In this document: in pieces, positions 28,956 to 40,906 of the stretch
Numbering within the stretch: position 1 is the first letter of the stretch
Layout: each line of letters starts with the position of its first letter
Source of the DNA: an uncultured Pseudomonadota bacterium
Lineage (GTDB): Bacteria; Pseudomonadota; Gammaproteobacteria; Methylococcales; Methylomonadaceae
Direction of reading: 5' to 3'
Assembly: GCA_903848935.1 (NCBI GenBank)
Contig: CAINHO010000010.1
Span: 44,499-108,498 of the forward strand
DNA: 64,000 nt
The notes under the pieces: generated by a model
Seen by the model: only the letters and a program-made list of their open reading frames with translations
Databases searched by the model: none
Told to the model about the DNA's origin: nothing
Made by a program: the position numbers and the translations under genes

Positions 28956-29579
28956 TTATTTAACATCACTCTTGGCACTTTTGTTTTCGTAATACGTTTT
29001 TACAGTCACAGACATTAGCATTTTACTTTGTTTAGTAATTTTGGTCTTATCGACTGGCACAATGGTTAAATCATGAATGGTGACAATCCGTGGCAAAGCC
29101 GCCAGCCCACTGATAAATAATAGTAATTCTTCATATTCACCTACCACTTCAATACTAATTGGTAATTCTGAATAAAACTCTTGGTGTATCGGTGGCGCAG
29201 GTTTAAACAATTTAAACTCTAAACCACTTGCAATACCGGTTTGGGAAATATCGATGACCAAGCCCGCGACTTCCTCTTCCATCGGCATTTGTTTGATAAT
29301 GTCCTGTAGCTTTTGTTTAATCGATTTTAGCTGCTGTTGATATGCGGATAGATTCGATGATTGATTGTGTTTAAGTTCAAACACCATTTTCAATTCAGTT
29401 TCTTTTTTTTGTAGCGTTTCTAATACTTGTAATTGCCCAAGTGTATCGTAATAAACACCTGCGCCAAGAATAGAAATGCAGCTTAAAACAATCACGCCAA
29501 TTCTAATGGGCAGCGGCCAGCTCCATGCCGAATTAAAATCCCAATCAATATCCGTTAAATTAAGCTCTGCTAATTTCAT
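28956..29579 (-). CDS. pilO: Type IV pilus alignment protein PilO
   Basis: 207 aa bitopic inner-membrane protein: one transmembrane helix (about 24-43), a coiled coil (about 55-95) and a ferredoxin-like periplasmic domain. It forms heterodimers with PilN in the alignment subcomplex. It ends 1 nt before the chosen pilP start. Confidence 0.93.
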   Translation of the reverse strand: MKLAELNLTDIDWDFNSAWSWPLPIRIGVIVLSCISILGAGVYYDTLGQLQVLETLQKKETELKMVFELKHNQSSNLSAYQQQLKSIKQKLQDIIKQMPMEEEVAGLVIDISQTGIASGLEFKLFKPAPPIHQEFYSELPISIEVVGEYEELLLFISGLAALPRIVTIHDLTIVPVDKTKITKQSKMLMSVTVKTYYENKSAKSDVK

Positions 29580-29580
29580 G

Positions 29581-30150
29581 TTATTTCACGTCAGGTAAAT
29601 CATGTTGTTTTGTCCGCAAGATAAAGTCATTCATTTTTTCACCGCTTGTTTTATCTGATGCCAGTTTATCTTGGGCGATCACGTCTAAAGAGGGCGTTTG
29701 TAACCATTGCGAACTTTCAATTGCACTCATAAATGCCGAAACCAGTGCATTCGATTGCGCTTTGCCTTCAAAAATTAAATCCCGACCGGTACGAGTCAAT
29801 TTCGTCATAAATAAACCATCCGGCGTGGCGCGGGGGATTTCATTAAATAAATGTACAATTTCTGGGCGCGAACGTTGCAAATTATGAATGACGGTAATCT
29901 TATTGATTAAGCGCGTTTTTTGTTCTTCGATGCTTTTAATATCAACAATTTTTTGATCGAGTACGGTAATTTCGTCCTGTAGCATTTTATTGCGTTGTGT
30001 CTGGTAATCTTGCTGGTTGGCTAGTTGAAAATGAATGCCTCCGAAAATACACACGGTTACACCGACCGCGATGCTTAATGCGGTAGTAAATGCCTGTTGT
30101 TTTTCTTTGCGTAATTCTTCGCGCCACGGCAATAAGTTAATTTTGATCAT
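29581..30150 (-). CDS. pilN: Type IV pilus alignment protein PilN
   Basis: 189 aa. The N-terminal cytoplasmic motif INLLPWREELRKEKQ is the conserved peptide bound by PilM. A transmembrane helix (about 24-42) and a coiled coil follow. Its start overlaps the pilM stop by 4 nt. Confidence 0.95.
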   Translation of the reverse strand: MIKINLLPWREELRKEKQQAFTTALSIAVGVTVCIFGGIHFQLANQQDYQTQRNKMLQDEITVLDQKIVDIKSIEEQKTRLINKITVIHNLQRSRPEIVHLFNEIPRATPDGLFMTKLTRTGRDLIFEGKAQSNALVSAFMSAIESSQWLQTPSLDVIAQDKLASDKTSGEKMNDFILRTKQHDLPDVK

Positions 30151-31262
30151 TCGTCAAAACTCCGTAACGCTAACCCACACGCAATCAGCATGGCTGGTGC
30201 ATCTTTACCTAAACTTTTTGGATTAACACGCGCCGACAGCTCCATATTAACAAACGGATTCGCAATGTATGTCGGCACGCCCAAGGCTTGTGATACTAAG
30301 TGATCAACACCGGCAATTGAGGCACAACCGCCCGCAATAATTACACTATCAATCGGACGACTAGCATTTGATGCGACGAAAAATTGTATAGCCCGTTGAA
30401 TTTGCTGCACCATGTTCCGTTTAAATGGTTCGAGAACATCTGTTTCGTAATTATCCGGTAAACCGCCTAATTTTTTCGACACGCCCGCTTCTTCGTAAGT
30501 CAATCCGTAAGCGCGTTGAATATCTTCCGTAAGTTGTTTGCCGCCAAAATTTTGTTCCCGCGTATAAATCGCTCGAGAATTATATAAAACGTGCAGCGTC
30601 GTCAGATTTGCACCAATTTCAATTACCACAATAGTCTTGTTTTCGATTGAATAAGGCAATTGATTAGCGAGCAGTACAAACGCATTTTCAATGGTAAAAG
30701 TCTCAATATCGACAATTTTGGCTTTTAATCCTGCAATTGCCAAAGCCGCGATACGTTCATCCACATTTTCTTTTCGAGATGCCGCGAGCAACACGTTTAC
30801 CCGATTGGAATCAATTTCATTCTTTCCTTGGACTTCGAAATCAAAATTAACTTCATCAATACCGTAGGGAATGTACTGTTCGGCTTCAATCATGATTTGC
30901 TCGACCATTTCATCGTCGGTTAAACCATCCGGCAAAGTAATCAATTTAGTAATCACCGAAGAGCCACCCACAGCGACGGCGGCTTGTTTTAATGTTGTTC
31001 CCGAACGCTGCACCGCTCTTTTAATGGCTTCGCCAATGACTTCAACGTTTGTAATGTGCTTATCGACTACCGCATCGCGCGGCAACGGCGCGACCATATA
31101 GCTTTCAACTTTGTAATAATTTCCATGCCGGCTCAGTTCCAATAACTTCACCACGGTCGTGGTAATGTCGATGCCCAATACGGCAGTTTGTTTTTTACCA
31201 AAGCCCGCAAAGCTAAAGTTTAAATTGAGATTAAAATTGAGTTTGTTTTTTAGCCAATTCAT
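30147..31262 (-). CDS. pilM: Type IV pilus ATPase-like protein PilM
   Basis: 371 aa from the ATG at 31262; a longer in-frame TTG start at 31310 is less likely. Actin/FtsA-like fold with phosphate-1 motif LGIDITTTVVKLLEL (about 30-44), phosphate-2 VVIEIGANLTTLHVL and the adenosine motif IIAGGCASIAG. PilM binds the cytoplasmic tail of PilN. secA ends 55 nt upstream of this start. Confidence 0.93.
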   Translation of the reverse strand: MNWLKNKLNFNLNLNFSFAGFGKKQTAVLGIDITTTVVKLLELSRHGNYYKVESYMVAPLPRDAVVDKHITNVEVIGEAIKRAVQRSGTTLKQAAVAVGGSSVITKLITLPDGLTDDEMVEQIMIEAEQYIPYGIDEVNFDFEVQGKNEIDSNRVNVLLAASRKENVDERIAALAIAGLKAKIVDIETFTIENAFVLLANQLPYSIENKTIVVIEIGANLTTLHVLYNSRAIYTREQNFGGKQLTEDIQRAYGLTYEEAGVSKKLGGLPDNYETDVLEPFKRNMVQQIQRAIQFFVASNASRPIDSVIIAGGCASIAGVDHLVSQALGVPTYIANPFVNMELSARVNPKSLGKDAPAMLIACGLALRSFDE

Positions 31263-31317
31263 GATTTTTTTAAAGTAAGGGAAATCATCATTAAACGGGC
31301 TTAAAAACAAAAATGCG

Positions 31318-34023
31318 TTAAGCCAATTTTCCGTGACACTGTTTGTATTTCAAGCCCGAACCACAAGGGCAAGCATCATTTCGACCAACGCTGTCTTGCG
31401 TCAAACTCGTCGGCATTTCAACAAATGTCGGTTGTTCAGTGTCTGCAATCGCAGATAAATGTTCGTTATCGTGCTGTATTGTGTGTGTGTGGGTTGGAAT
31501 CGCAAATTCAGCATCTAATTCACGATCTAATGCGCTTTGTTCTAATGGAATTTTGAATAATAAACCGACCACTTCAAATTTAATCGTTTCGAGTAAACTC
31601 GTGAACATTTCAAAGGCTTCGCGTTTATATTCTTGTTTCGGATCTTTTTGCGCGTAACCCCGAAAATGAATGCCTTGACGCAAATAATCCATGCCGGCTA
31701 AATGCTCTTTCCAATTGTGATCTAAGGCTCGCAACATAAAAGTTTTTTCAACATTCCGTAGTGTTTCTACGCCAATCGCCACTTCTTTTTCAGTGTGATT
31801 TTCTTCCAAAATTTCGATGATTTTTTGACGCAAACCTTCTTCTTGAAGTTTCTTATTTTCAGTAAGCAGATTTTGTACCGCAATCTCAACGCCAAATTCC
31901 AGACGCAAATGTTCTTCCAATCCAGCAATATCCCACTGATCCACCATAGTTTTGGGCGGAATGTAGAGCGTAATCATATTGTTGACCACATCTTCACGAA
32001 TCGCGGTCACGATTTCTGAAATGTCGTCTGCCGCCATGATGTCACTGCGTTGCGCGTAAATGACTTTGCGCTGATCGTTCGCCACGTCGTCGTATGCCAA
32101 AATTTCTTTGCGAATGTTGAAATTGTGCGCTTCAACTTTGCGTTGCGCGTTTTCAATTGAACGTGTGACCCAGGGATGTTCAATGGCTTCACCGTTGCCC
32201 ATGCCTAATTTTTGCATCAAACCTGAAACCCGTTCTGACGCGAAAATCCGCATCAAATCGTCTTCTAACGATAAGAAAAAGCGGCTTGAACCGGGATCGC
32301 CTTGTCGTCCTGAACGTCCGCGCAATTGGTTGTCAATCCGACGTGATTCATGGCGTTCCGAGCCGATAACGTGTAAACCACCGCTTGTTACCACCGCATT
32401 GTGACGATCTAACCACGCGCCTTTGATTTTATCTTTTTGTGCTTGCGTTGCCTCTGCATCTAATGCGTGTAATTCGGCTTCTAAATTGCCACCTAATACA
32501 ATATCGGTACCGCGTCCCGCCATATTCGTGGCAATCGTGACGGCATTTGGTTGACCAGCTTGTTCGATAATATGCGCTTCCCGTTCGTGCTGTTTCGCGT
32601 TTAATACTTCGTGTTTGATGCCCTGTTTTGTCAAAATATCTGACAATAATTCCGAATTTTCAATCGACGTAGTGCCGACTAACACCGGTTGTCCACGACC
32701 TACGCATTCTTTAACGTCATTCGCCACGGCTTCGTATTTTTCAGCGGATGTTAAAAATACTACGTCGCCTAAATCACGGCGTACCATATTGCGATGCGTA
32801 GGAATGACTACGACTTCTAAGCCGTAAATTTTATTTAATTCAAACGCTTCGGTATCGGCGGTGCCGGTCATGCCCGACAATTTTTCGTATAACCTGAAAT
32901 AGTTTTGAAAGGTAATCGACGCGAGCGTTTGATTTTCGTTTTGAATCGGTACGCCTTCTTTCGCTTCAATCGCCTGATGCAAGCCTTCTGACCAGCGGCG
33001 ACCCGACATGGTACGACCGGTAAATTCGTCTACGATAACGACTTGATCATCTTTCACGATGTATTCGACATCACGTCTAAATAATGCAAAAGCGCGTAAT
33101 GCAGCGTTCATGTAGTGCATTAAACGTAGGTTTGTCGCATCGTATAAACTCGTGCCTTCGGTGAACAATCCGTGTTCAATCATCAACCGTTCGATATGTT
33201 CGTGACCGGCTTCGGTAAGGTGAATTTGTTTCGATTTTTCATCGACTGAATAATCACCTTCGCCGTCTTCTTTGAGTTGTTTCGTCAACAACGGCACGAT
33301 GGCGTTGACTTGCAAATAAATATCGCTGGTATCGTCGGTCGGTCCTGAGATAATCAACGGCGTGCGAGCTTCGTCGATTAAGATTGAATCCACTTCATCG
33401 ACGATGGCGAAATGCAAATCACGCTGTACTTTTTGATCAAGCGAAAATGCCATATTGTCGCGTAAATAATCGAAGCCAAATTCGTTATTTGTACCATAAG
33501 TAATATCACAAGCGTAAGCGCGACGACGTTCGGGGGCTTCCATTTGCGACAGAATCACACCGGTACTCATGCCGAGAAAACTATACAGTTTGCTCATGGT
33601 TTCCGAATCGCGTTTCGCCAAATAATCATTCACCGTTACCACATGAACACCGCGAGCGGGCAGGGCGTTTAAATACGCGGCAAGCGTAGACATTAACGTT
33701 TTGCCTTCGCCAGTTTTCATTTCCGCGATTTTGCCGCTGTGTAAAATTATACCGCCAATCAACTGCACATCGAAATGACGCATACCAAATACACGGGTCG
33801 AGGCTTCACGCACGGTGGCGAATGCTTCGGGCAATAAATGGTTTAATTTTTCACCTTGTTCTAAACGTTCACGAAATTCTTGCGTTTTGGCTTGCAATGC
33901 TTCGTCAGAAAGTTTTTCGTATTCTGAAGACAGTGCATTGACCCTTTTGACCAACGCTATTTTTTTCTTAATCAGCCTGTCATTGCGGCTACCTATAACT
34001 AATTTGACGAGTTTGCCAAGCAT
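31318..34023 (-). CDS. secA: Preprotein translocase ATPase SecA
   Basis: 901 aa, full length. Walker [10 protein letters not shown] (about 102-110), DEAD-like [16 protein letters not shown] (about 209-224), the NBD2 motif [11 protein letters not shown], and the C-terminal zinc-binding SEC-C motif [14 protein letters not shown]. It drives Sec-dependent export. It is the first gene of the minus-strand run. A 96-bp AT-rich region upstream separates it from the divergent small ORF at 34120. Confidence 0.98.
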   Translation of the reverse strand: MLGKLVKLVIGSRNDRLIKKKIALVKRVNALSSEYEKLSDEALQAKTQEFRERLEQGEKLNHLLPEAFATVREASTRVFGMRHFDVQLIGGIILHSGKIAEMKTGEGKTLMSTLAAYLNALPARGVHVVTVNDYLAKRDSETMSKLYSFLGMSTGVILSQMEAPERRRAYACDITYGTNNEFGFDYLRDNMAFSLDQKVQRDLHFAIVDEVDSILIDEARTPLIISGPTDDTSDIYLQVNAIVPLLTKQLKEDGEGDYSVDEKSKQIHLTEAGHEHIERLMIEHGLFTEGTSLYDATNLRLMHYMNAALRAFALFRRDVEYIVKDDQVVIVDEFTGRTMSGRRWSEGLHQAIEAKEGVPIQNENQTLASITFQNYFRLYEKLSGMTGTADTEAFELNKIYGLEVVVIPTHRNMVRRDLGDVVFLTSAEKYEAVANDVKECVGRGQPVLVGTTSIENSELLSDILTKQGIKHEVLNAKQHEREAHIIEQAGQPNAVTIATNMAGRGTDIVLGGNLEAELHALDAEATQAQKDKIKGAWLDRHNAVVTSGGLHVIGSERHESRRIDNQLRGRSGRQGDPGSSRFFLSLEDDLMRIFASERVSGLMQKLGMGNGEAIEHPWVTRSIENAQRKVEAHNFNIRKEILAYDDVANDQRKVIYAQRSDIMAADDISEIVTAIREDVVNNMITLYIPPKTMVDQWDIAGLEEHLRLEFGVEIAVQNLLTENKKLQEEGLRQKIIEILEENHTEKEVAIGVETLRNVEKTFMLRALDHNWKEHLAGMDYLRQGIHFRGYAQKDPKQEYKREAFEMFTSLLETIKFEVVGLLFKIPLEQSALDRELDAEFAIPTHTHTIQHDNEHLSAIADTEQPTFVEMPTSLTQDSVGRNDACPCGSGLKYKQCHGKLA

Positions 34024-34119
34024 ACTTTTTCCAATGTGAATTTAGTGAAAGTTTAGTAAAAACGTGGGATTATATACTGTCTACCGTATTAGTTACAGCG
34101 CAAATCAAATCCATAAAAC

Positions 34120-34284
34120 GTGACTAAAGCATCTTCTTTCAACGTGCCTTTTTCACCCTTATTTTTAGATTCAACTTCTAATACACGGTTTGACGAAAAT
34201 AAAATTGCCAATTTCGAAACGATGACCAAAGATGTAATCCACGCAACGATGCAGTTAATCCATGTTTTATCTAAAAGAAAATAA
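34120..34284 (+). CDS. Putative 54-aa small protein upstream of the HDOD-GGDEF gene
   Basis: A GTG-initiated ORF of 54 codons that ends 3 nt before the ATG of the signalling gene. Its predicted protein (SSFNVPFSPLFLDS... DVIHATMQLIHVLSKRK) has an amphipathic C-terminal helix and no membrane segment. There is no strong ribosome site before the GTG. The tight spacing suggests translational coupling. I do not recognise it. Confidence 0.4.
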   Translation: MTKASSFNVPFSPLFLDSTSNTRFDENKIANFETMTKDVIHATMQLIHVLSKRK

Positions 34285-34287
34285 CTT

Positions 34288-36141
34288 ATGACCCAAAAAT
34301 TTAATTTTCATGAATTAAAAACCTCGAATCGATTGCCTTCACCTTCGGGTACTGCGTTAGAAATTATGAAGCTATTGCAACACGACAATGTCGAAATCGA
34401 ACAAGTTGCACAGTTAATAAAACTCGATCCCGCATTAAGTGGGCGAATTTTACAATTTTCAAATTCAGCATCAATCGGCGCACATCGTTCCATTAGCAAT
34501 ATCAAAGATGCGATTATTATGATGGGGATGGCGGCAGTAAAAAGTTTTGCACTTAGCCTGTCATTGGTCGGCAATGACAGTTACAACCGTTGTCCGAATT
34601 TTAATTATCCCGCTTATTGGTCAAAATCATTAGCGACCGCTGTGGCGGTTTCAATGTTAAGTACGCGAGAACGGGTCATCAGTTCCGAAGAGGCGTTTAC
34701 GCTGGGCTTGTTGATGGATATTGGACGTTTAGCCTTAGCCACCGCGTGGTCAGAAAGTTATGGTGAATGTATTGCTAACACGCAAGGCGATGAATTATTA
34801 AAACTTGAGCAAGAGCGGTTTGCAATTAACCGTAATATGCTAACTCTAATGTTATTAGCGGATTGGGGATTTTTATCGGTACATGTTGAAGCTTTAAAAT
34901 TATGCTTTGAACCGAGTGGCGAAAGTTTATCGAAAGCCAATAGGTTGGCGAAGCAGTTGGTTTTCGCCAATCAAGTCGCGAATTATTGCGTAGCAGATGA
35001 GGAATATCGTGTCGTCTTGATGCCTGATTTATTGATTGAAGCCGCGCGACATACGTTTGACGAAGCGGAATTGAATACGTTTATCACTGACGTTTTGAAA
35101 CAATGGCAAGAGTGGGGAAATCTTATTAACATTAAAACGGACATACGCCAATCCTCGCCAGAATTAGGCGCGGGGAAAAATAACTTGTCAGGCTTGAATA
35201 TCTTAGTCGTAGATGATGACTTGATGATGTTAGCGCGGTTATCGAAGCAACTGACCGCTGCTGGTCACAAAGTAGCCGCGTGTAAAGACGGTGATGCGGC
35301 ATTAAAGTATGCGCTAGAAAACAAGCCTGAATTGATTATTACCAATTGGCACATGAAGCCAATGGACGGTATTGAGTTGTCGAAGACACTGCATTCATCA
35401 ACGTGGGGCAGCTCGATTTACATTATTATGCTGACTTCGACCGAAGAGGAAAGTGCGTTGATTGAAGCCTTCAATGCGGGCATTGATGATTATGTAACGA
35501 CACCGTTAAGTTTAAAAGTTTTGTTGGCGCGAATTCGGGCGGGGCAACGCATTATTACTTTGCAACGTGAAGTCGAAAAAGAACGCAAAGATTTACAGCG
35601 ATATATTGCAGAACTCGCCGTGGCAAATCGCCGGTTAGAATTGATGGCGAATACTGATGTGTTGACGGGGTTATCAAATCGGCGTTATTCGTTAAATCGA
35701 TTGGAACAAGAGTGGGGAAGCGCACAACGTAATAAACGCCCATTAAGTGTCTTGATGTTGGATTTGGATCATTTCAAATCGGTGAATGATTCGTTGGGTC
35801 ACGATGCCGGTGATTTGGTGTTAGTTCATTCAGCAAAAATCATAAAAAAATGTGCGCGAGCCACTGATATTCCATGTCGTTTAGGCGGTGAAGAATTTCT
35901 GGTGATTTGTCCAAATACCGATCCTAAAGCAGCGCTATTGTTAGCAGAACGGATACGGCAAACGATTGAGAAAAATCAAGTCGAAAGTGTGTCACTGTTA
36001 AATCCCATGACGGTCAGTATCGGTGTGGCGTGTTCGGTTAGCGGCAATACAGGGTGGAAAGAATTGATTACCTTGTCGGACGAAGCGTTGTATACGGTGA
36101 AACGTGATAAACGTAATGCCGTGCAGCTTGCCGTGCAGTAA
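34288..36141 (+). CDS. HDOD / pseudo-receiver / GGDEF signalling protein
   Basis: 617 aa. An HDOD domain (about 10-210), a receiver domain (about 298-415) and a diguanylate cyclase domain (about 450-615). The GGDEF site is GGEEF (533-537), with metal ligand region LDLDHFKSVNDSLGHDAGD and an inhibitory RxxD site (Arg524-Asp527) at the canonical five-residue distance, so c-di-GMP synthesis is likely. The receiver has Asn353 where the phosphorylated Asp should be and Thr405 in place of the conserved Lys, so phosphorylation control looks lost. The signal would then come through HDOD or a partner. Confidence 0.9.
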   Translation: MTQKFNFHELKTSNRLPSPSGTALEIMKLLQHDNVEIEQVAQLIKLDPALSGRILQFSNSASIGAHRSISNIKDAIIMMGMAAVKSFALSLSLVGNDSYNRCPNFNYPAYWSKSLATAVAVSMLSTRERVISSEEAFTLGLLMDIGRLALATAWSESYGECIANTQGDELLKLEQERFAINRNMLTLMLLADWGFLSVHVEALKLCFEPSGESLSKANRLAKQLVFANQVANYCVADEEYRVVLMPDLLIEAARHTFDEAELNTFITDVLKQWQEWGNLINIKTDIRQSSPELGAGKNNLSGLNILVVDDDLMMLARLSKQLTAAGHKVAACKDGDAALKYALENKPELIITNWHMKPMDGIELSKTLHSSTWGSSIYIIMLTSTEEESALIEAFNAGIDDYVTTPLSLKVLLARIRAGQRIITLQREVEKERKDLQRYIAELAVANRRLELMANTDVLTGLSNRRYSLNRLEQEWGSAQRNKRPLSVLMLDLDHFKSVNDSLGHDAGDLVLVHSAKIIKKCARATDIPCRLGGEEFLVICPNTDPKAALLLAERIRQTIEKNQVESVSLLNPMTVSIGVACSVSGNTGWKELITLSDEALYTVKRDKRNAVQLAVQ

Positions 36142-36142
36142 A

Positions 36143-37117
36143 TTACAACGCATTTGCAATCAAAATTGCCCGTTTCGGCGCGGGCAAACCTTCACACGTC
36201 AGCGTAGAATTTTCAGGGTCTAAAAAATCTTTTAACGAATGAAAACGCATCCATTCCGTGGTGCGCTGTTCTTCAGCCGAAGTCACCGTGACATCGATAA
36301 CGCGCACATTGTTGAAGCCACAACGTTCCAACCAACTTACCAACGTCGCACAAGTGGGCAAAAACCACACATTCCGCATTTGTGCGTAACGACCTTTTGG
36401 CAATAAGGTTTCACCTAATTCGCCATCAATTACCAGCGTTTCTAAAATCAACTCGCCGCCCGATTTCAAACAATCACGCAATTCAAATAAATGGTCAATT
36501 GGCGAACGGCGGTGATACAACACACCCATCGAAAATACGGTATCAAAGCAATTCAATTTCGGTGGTAAGGCTTCAATACCGAGTGGCAAAACATCAATCG
36601 GCGCATTGTTGTCATAAAAGTTTTTGATAATTTGAAATTGCATCACGTTGAGCAACATCGGATCGATACCAATGACACGTTTTGCTCCTGCTCCCAGCAT
36701 TCTCCAACAGTGATAACCATTACCGCAACCAACATCTAAAACCAACCGATTTTTTAACGAAGCAATGTGATTTTCGAGTCGTTGCCATTTCCAATCTGAA
36801 CGCCATTCGGTGTCAATATGAATACCAAACAAATCATAAGGACCTTTGCGCCACGGGCAAAACGCTTGCAATTGCGCTCTAAATTCTTGCTGTAATTCGG
36901 GAGTGATTTCGTCTGCATCGCCGAGTTTAACCGTATCGCTAGAAATATCACGGAATTGTGGAGAAAGTTTTGGTAATTGTTCAAGTTGCGTTTGCCAACG
37001 AATCAAATCGCCGTGTTTCATAGTATCAAAAGCGTCAGCGATTTGAGCGGGTAATTGATTTGCCCAGCTTTCAACGTTGGCTTCGCGCAACGCGCGGTAT
37101 AAATCGGAATAAGGCAT
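36143..37117 (-). CDS. cmoB: tRNA U34 carboxymethyltransferase
   Basis: 324 aa. CmoB motifs are present: FCPWRKGPYDLFGIHIDTEW (about residues 88-107), DVGCGNGYHCWRMLGAGA (SAM loop, about 129-146) and TVFSMGVLYHRRSPIDHL. It uses carboxy-SAM to make cmo5U in tRNA wobble positions. Its start overlaps the cmoA stop (TAATG). Confidence 0.96.
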   Translation of the reverse strand: MPYSDLYRALREANVESWANQLPAQIADAFDTMKHGDLIRWQTQLEQLPKLSPQFRDISSDTVKLGDADEITPELQQEFRAQLQAFCPWRKGPYDLFGIHIDTEWRSDWKWQRLENHIASLKNRLVLDVGCGNGYHCWRMLGAGAKRVIGIDPMLLNVMQFQIIKNFYDNNAPIDVLPLGIEALPPKLNCFDTVFSMGVLYHRRSPIDHLFELRDCLKSGGELILETLVIDGELGETLLPKGRYAQMRNVWFLPTCATLVSWLERCGFNNVRVIDVTVTSAEEQRTTEWMRFHSLKDFLDPENSTLTCEGLPAPKRAILIANAL

Positions 37118-37842
37118 TATTTGAGGGCGATAAAAGAGGCAAAATTAAAATATTGAAACCACAATTCGGCACTGTTAAAACCTACAGATTTCAGCCGTGA
37201 TTGATGCTGTGCGAACGTTTCTGGAATCAACACATTTTCTAAGGCGGTGCGTTTTTGGCTGACTTCCAACTCACTATAGCCTTGTGCTTTTTTGAATTCG
37301 TGATGCAAATCGATTTGCAATTCGTGTTGGCGCGAATCTTCAAACGCCAATTTTTCAGAAATAATCAACGCGCCATCTGGTAATAAACCGGCATAAATTT
37401 TAGCGAGTAATTTCGCACGGTCTTCGACGGGTAAAAATTGCAAGGTGAAATTCAAAACTACCATCGAGGCATTTTCAATTTTTACATCTCGAATATCGGC
37501 GCATTGCAATTCAATCGTCGTTTTTTCTGGCGTTAAAATACTTTCAAATCGTGCCAACATTGCTTGCGAATTATCGACGGCGACGATTTTACAATCTTCA
37601 ACTGTGATATTTTGACGCATCGAAAAAGAGGCGGCACCAAGTGAACAACCTAAATCGTAACAAACGCTGTGCGGTTTGGCGAAACGTCCCGCTAATAATC
37701 CAATCGCCGCAATCATGGTTTGATAACCTGGTACGGAACGCTGAATCATATCGGGAAAAACTTTAGCAACATGGTCGTCGAATGCAAAGGCATTCACTTG
37801 ACCGAGTGGTTGACTGTAGAGGGAATCTTTAATTGAGGTCAT
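37117..37842 (-). CDS. cmoA: Carboxy-S-adenosyl-L-methionine synthase
   Basis: 241 aa when started at the ATG at 37842, matching the family N-terminus (DSLYSQPLG close to the start). An in-frame ATG at 37881 would add 13 residues; neither has a clear ribosome site. Key motifs are FPDMIQRSVPGYQTMIAAIG and the SAM loop CYDLGCSLGAASFSMRQ. It converts SAM and prephenate to carboxy-SAM for CmoB. Confidence 0.94.
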   Translation of the reverse strand: MTSIKDSLYSQPLGQVNAFAFDDHVAKVFPDMIQRSVPGYQTMIAAIGLLAGRFAKPHSVCYDLGCSLGAASFSMRQNITVEDCKIVAVDNSQAMLARFESILTPEKTTIELQCADIRDVKIENASMVVLNFTLQFLPVEDRAKLLAKIYAGLLPDGALIISEKLAFEDSRQHELQIDLHHEFKKAQGYSELEVSQKRTALENVLIPETFAQHQSRLKSVGFNSAELWFQYFNFASFIALK

Positions 37843-37906
37843 TGAAAATGAAAAAGGCGCAAAGGTTAAATTTTGCGCCATAAAAAAGGTGAATGATTTG
37901 TGTGAA

Positions 37907-39585
<1,679 letters not shown>

Positions 39586-39728
39586 CTTAGACAGGTCTCA
39601 TAGGTTAGAATTAACCCGATTATTTGTAATAATTATTCGGTAAAAGGAGCAAAGCAACTACGCCGTATCGCTTTGAATTACCAATGGATATACGATAAAG
39701 TTTTTAAACTACTAGAGGAGTTTGCTCC

Positions 39729-40859
39729 GTGAAAAAAACAAAGCAACTGTTCGCTGGTGCGACGTTAGCTACCCTCGGGTTGCAAAGCGCACACGCGGAT
39801 TACGCACTAAATTTAATGCAAGGGGTCACGAAAGTCAGTCATGACATTTTTGACTTGCACATGCTCATTCTATGGGTGTGTGTGTTTATTGGCATTGCGG
39901 TTTTCGGTACGATGTTTTACTCAATGTATTACCATCGAAAATCGCGTGGACATAAAGCCGAAAATTTCCATGAAAATACCACTGTCGAAATTATTTGGAC
40001 AATTATCCCGACGATTATTTTGGTTGCAATGGCAATTCCAGCCACGAAAACCATGATTGAATTGGATAACGTTCAAGATTCTGAAATGTCGATTAAAGTC
40101 ACTGGTAAACAATGGTATTGGGATTATGAATATCTTGGTACTGGCGTACATTTTGAAAGTCATTTAGATGCGGCAAGTGAAAAAGCGCATCGCGATGGCT
40201 CTGATCCACATGGCGTTCCACACTATTTGTTAAACGTGGATAGACCGTTAGTTGTTCCTGTTGGCAAAAAAATTCGTTTCGTTTTCACATCTGCTGATGT
40301 AATCCATTCTTGGTGGGTACCTGATTTAGGTTGGAAAAAAGATGCAAACCCAGGTTTCATTAACGAAGCGTGGACTTCAGTTGATAAACCAGGCACTTAT
40401 CGTGGTCAATGTACCGAATTATGCGGACGCGATCATGGCTTTATGCCTATCGTAGTTATCGCAATGGAACAAGGTGATTATGATAATTGGGTAAAAACTA
40501 CCTTAGCGAAACAAGAAGAAAAACCTGATTTAAGCGATCAATCGCGTGAACAGTTAATGGCAAATGGTGCTGCGGTTTATTTGAAAAACTGTGTGTCTTG
40601 TCATCAAATTGATGGCGCGGGCGCACCTGGCGATTACCCAGCATTGCGCGGCAGTGCAAAAGTCAATGCTGGCATCGATCCATTGATTGGTTTCTTGCAA
40701 GCGGGTACGAGCAAAATGCCTTCATTTGCTAAGTTGAAAGACAACGAATTAGCGGCAGTCATTACTTACATTAGAAATGCGCCTGAACTCGGCAATAAAG
40801 TTGGCGACGAAGTTCAACCGAAAGCTATCACGCCCGTTTATGACGACGATGATAAATAA
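39729..40859 (+). CDS. coxB: Cytochrome c oxidase subunit II fused to cytochrome c (caa3-type)
   Basis: 376 aa, GTG start with a GAGGAG site. Signal peptide, two transmembrane helices (about 45-66 and 88-108), then the CuA domain with the copper ligands in GQCTELCGRDHGFM (about 225-238). A C-terminal class I cytochrome c domain follows: haem motif CVSCH (about 292-296) and axial Met in KMPSFAKL. It takes electrons from soluble cytochrome c. An inverted repeat GGAGCAAA (39646-39653) / TTTGCTCC (39721-39728) lies in the leader next to the ribosome site. Confidence 0.96.
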   Translation: MKKTKQLFAGATLATLGLQSAHADYALNLMQGVTKVSHDIFDLHMLILWVCVFIGIAVFGTMFYSMYYHRKSRGHKAENFHENTTVEIIWTIIPTIILVAMAIPATKTMIELDNVQDSEMSIKVTGKQWYWDYEYLGTGVHFESHLDAASEKAHRDGSDPHGVPHYLLNVDRPLVVPVGKKIRFVFTSADVIHSWWVPDLGWKKDANPGFINEAWTSVDKPGTYRGQCTELCGRDHGFMPIVVIAMEQGDYDNWVKTTLAKQEEKPDLSDQSREQLMANGAAVYLKNCVSCHQIDGAGAPGDYPALRGSAKVNAGIDPLIGFLQAGTSKMPSFAKLKDNELAAVITYIRNAPELGNKVGDEVQPKAITPVYDDDDK

Positions 40860-40906
40860 CGGTTTCTTGTCTTTATTCTTTTTTAACTTTTTAATGAGGT
40901 AAAAAT

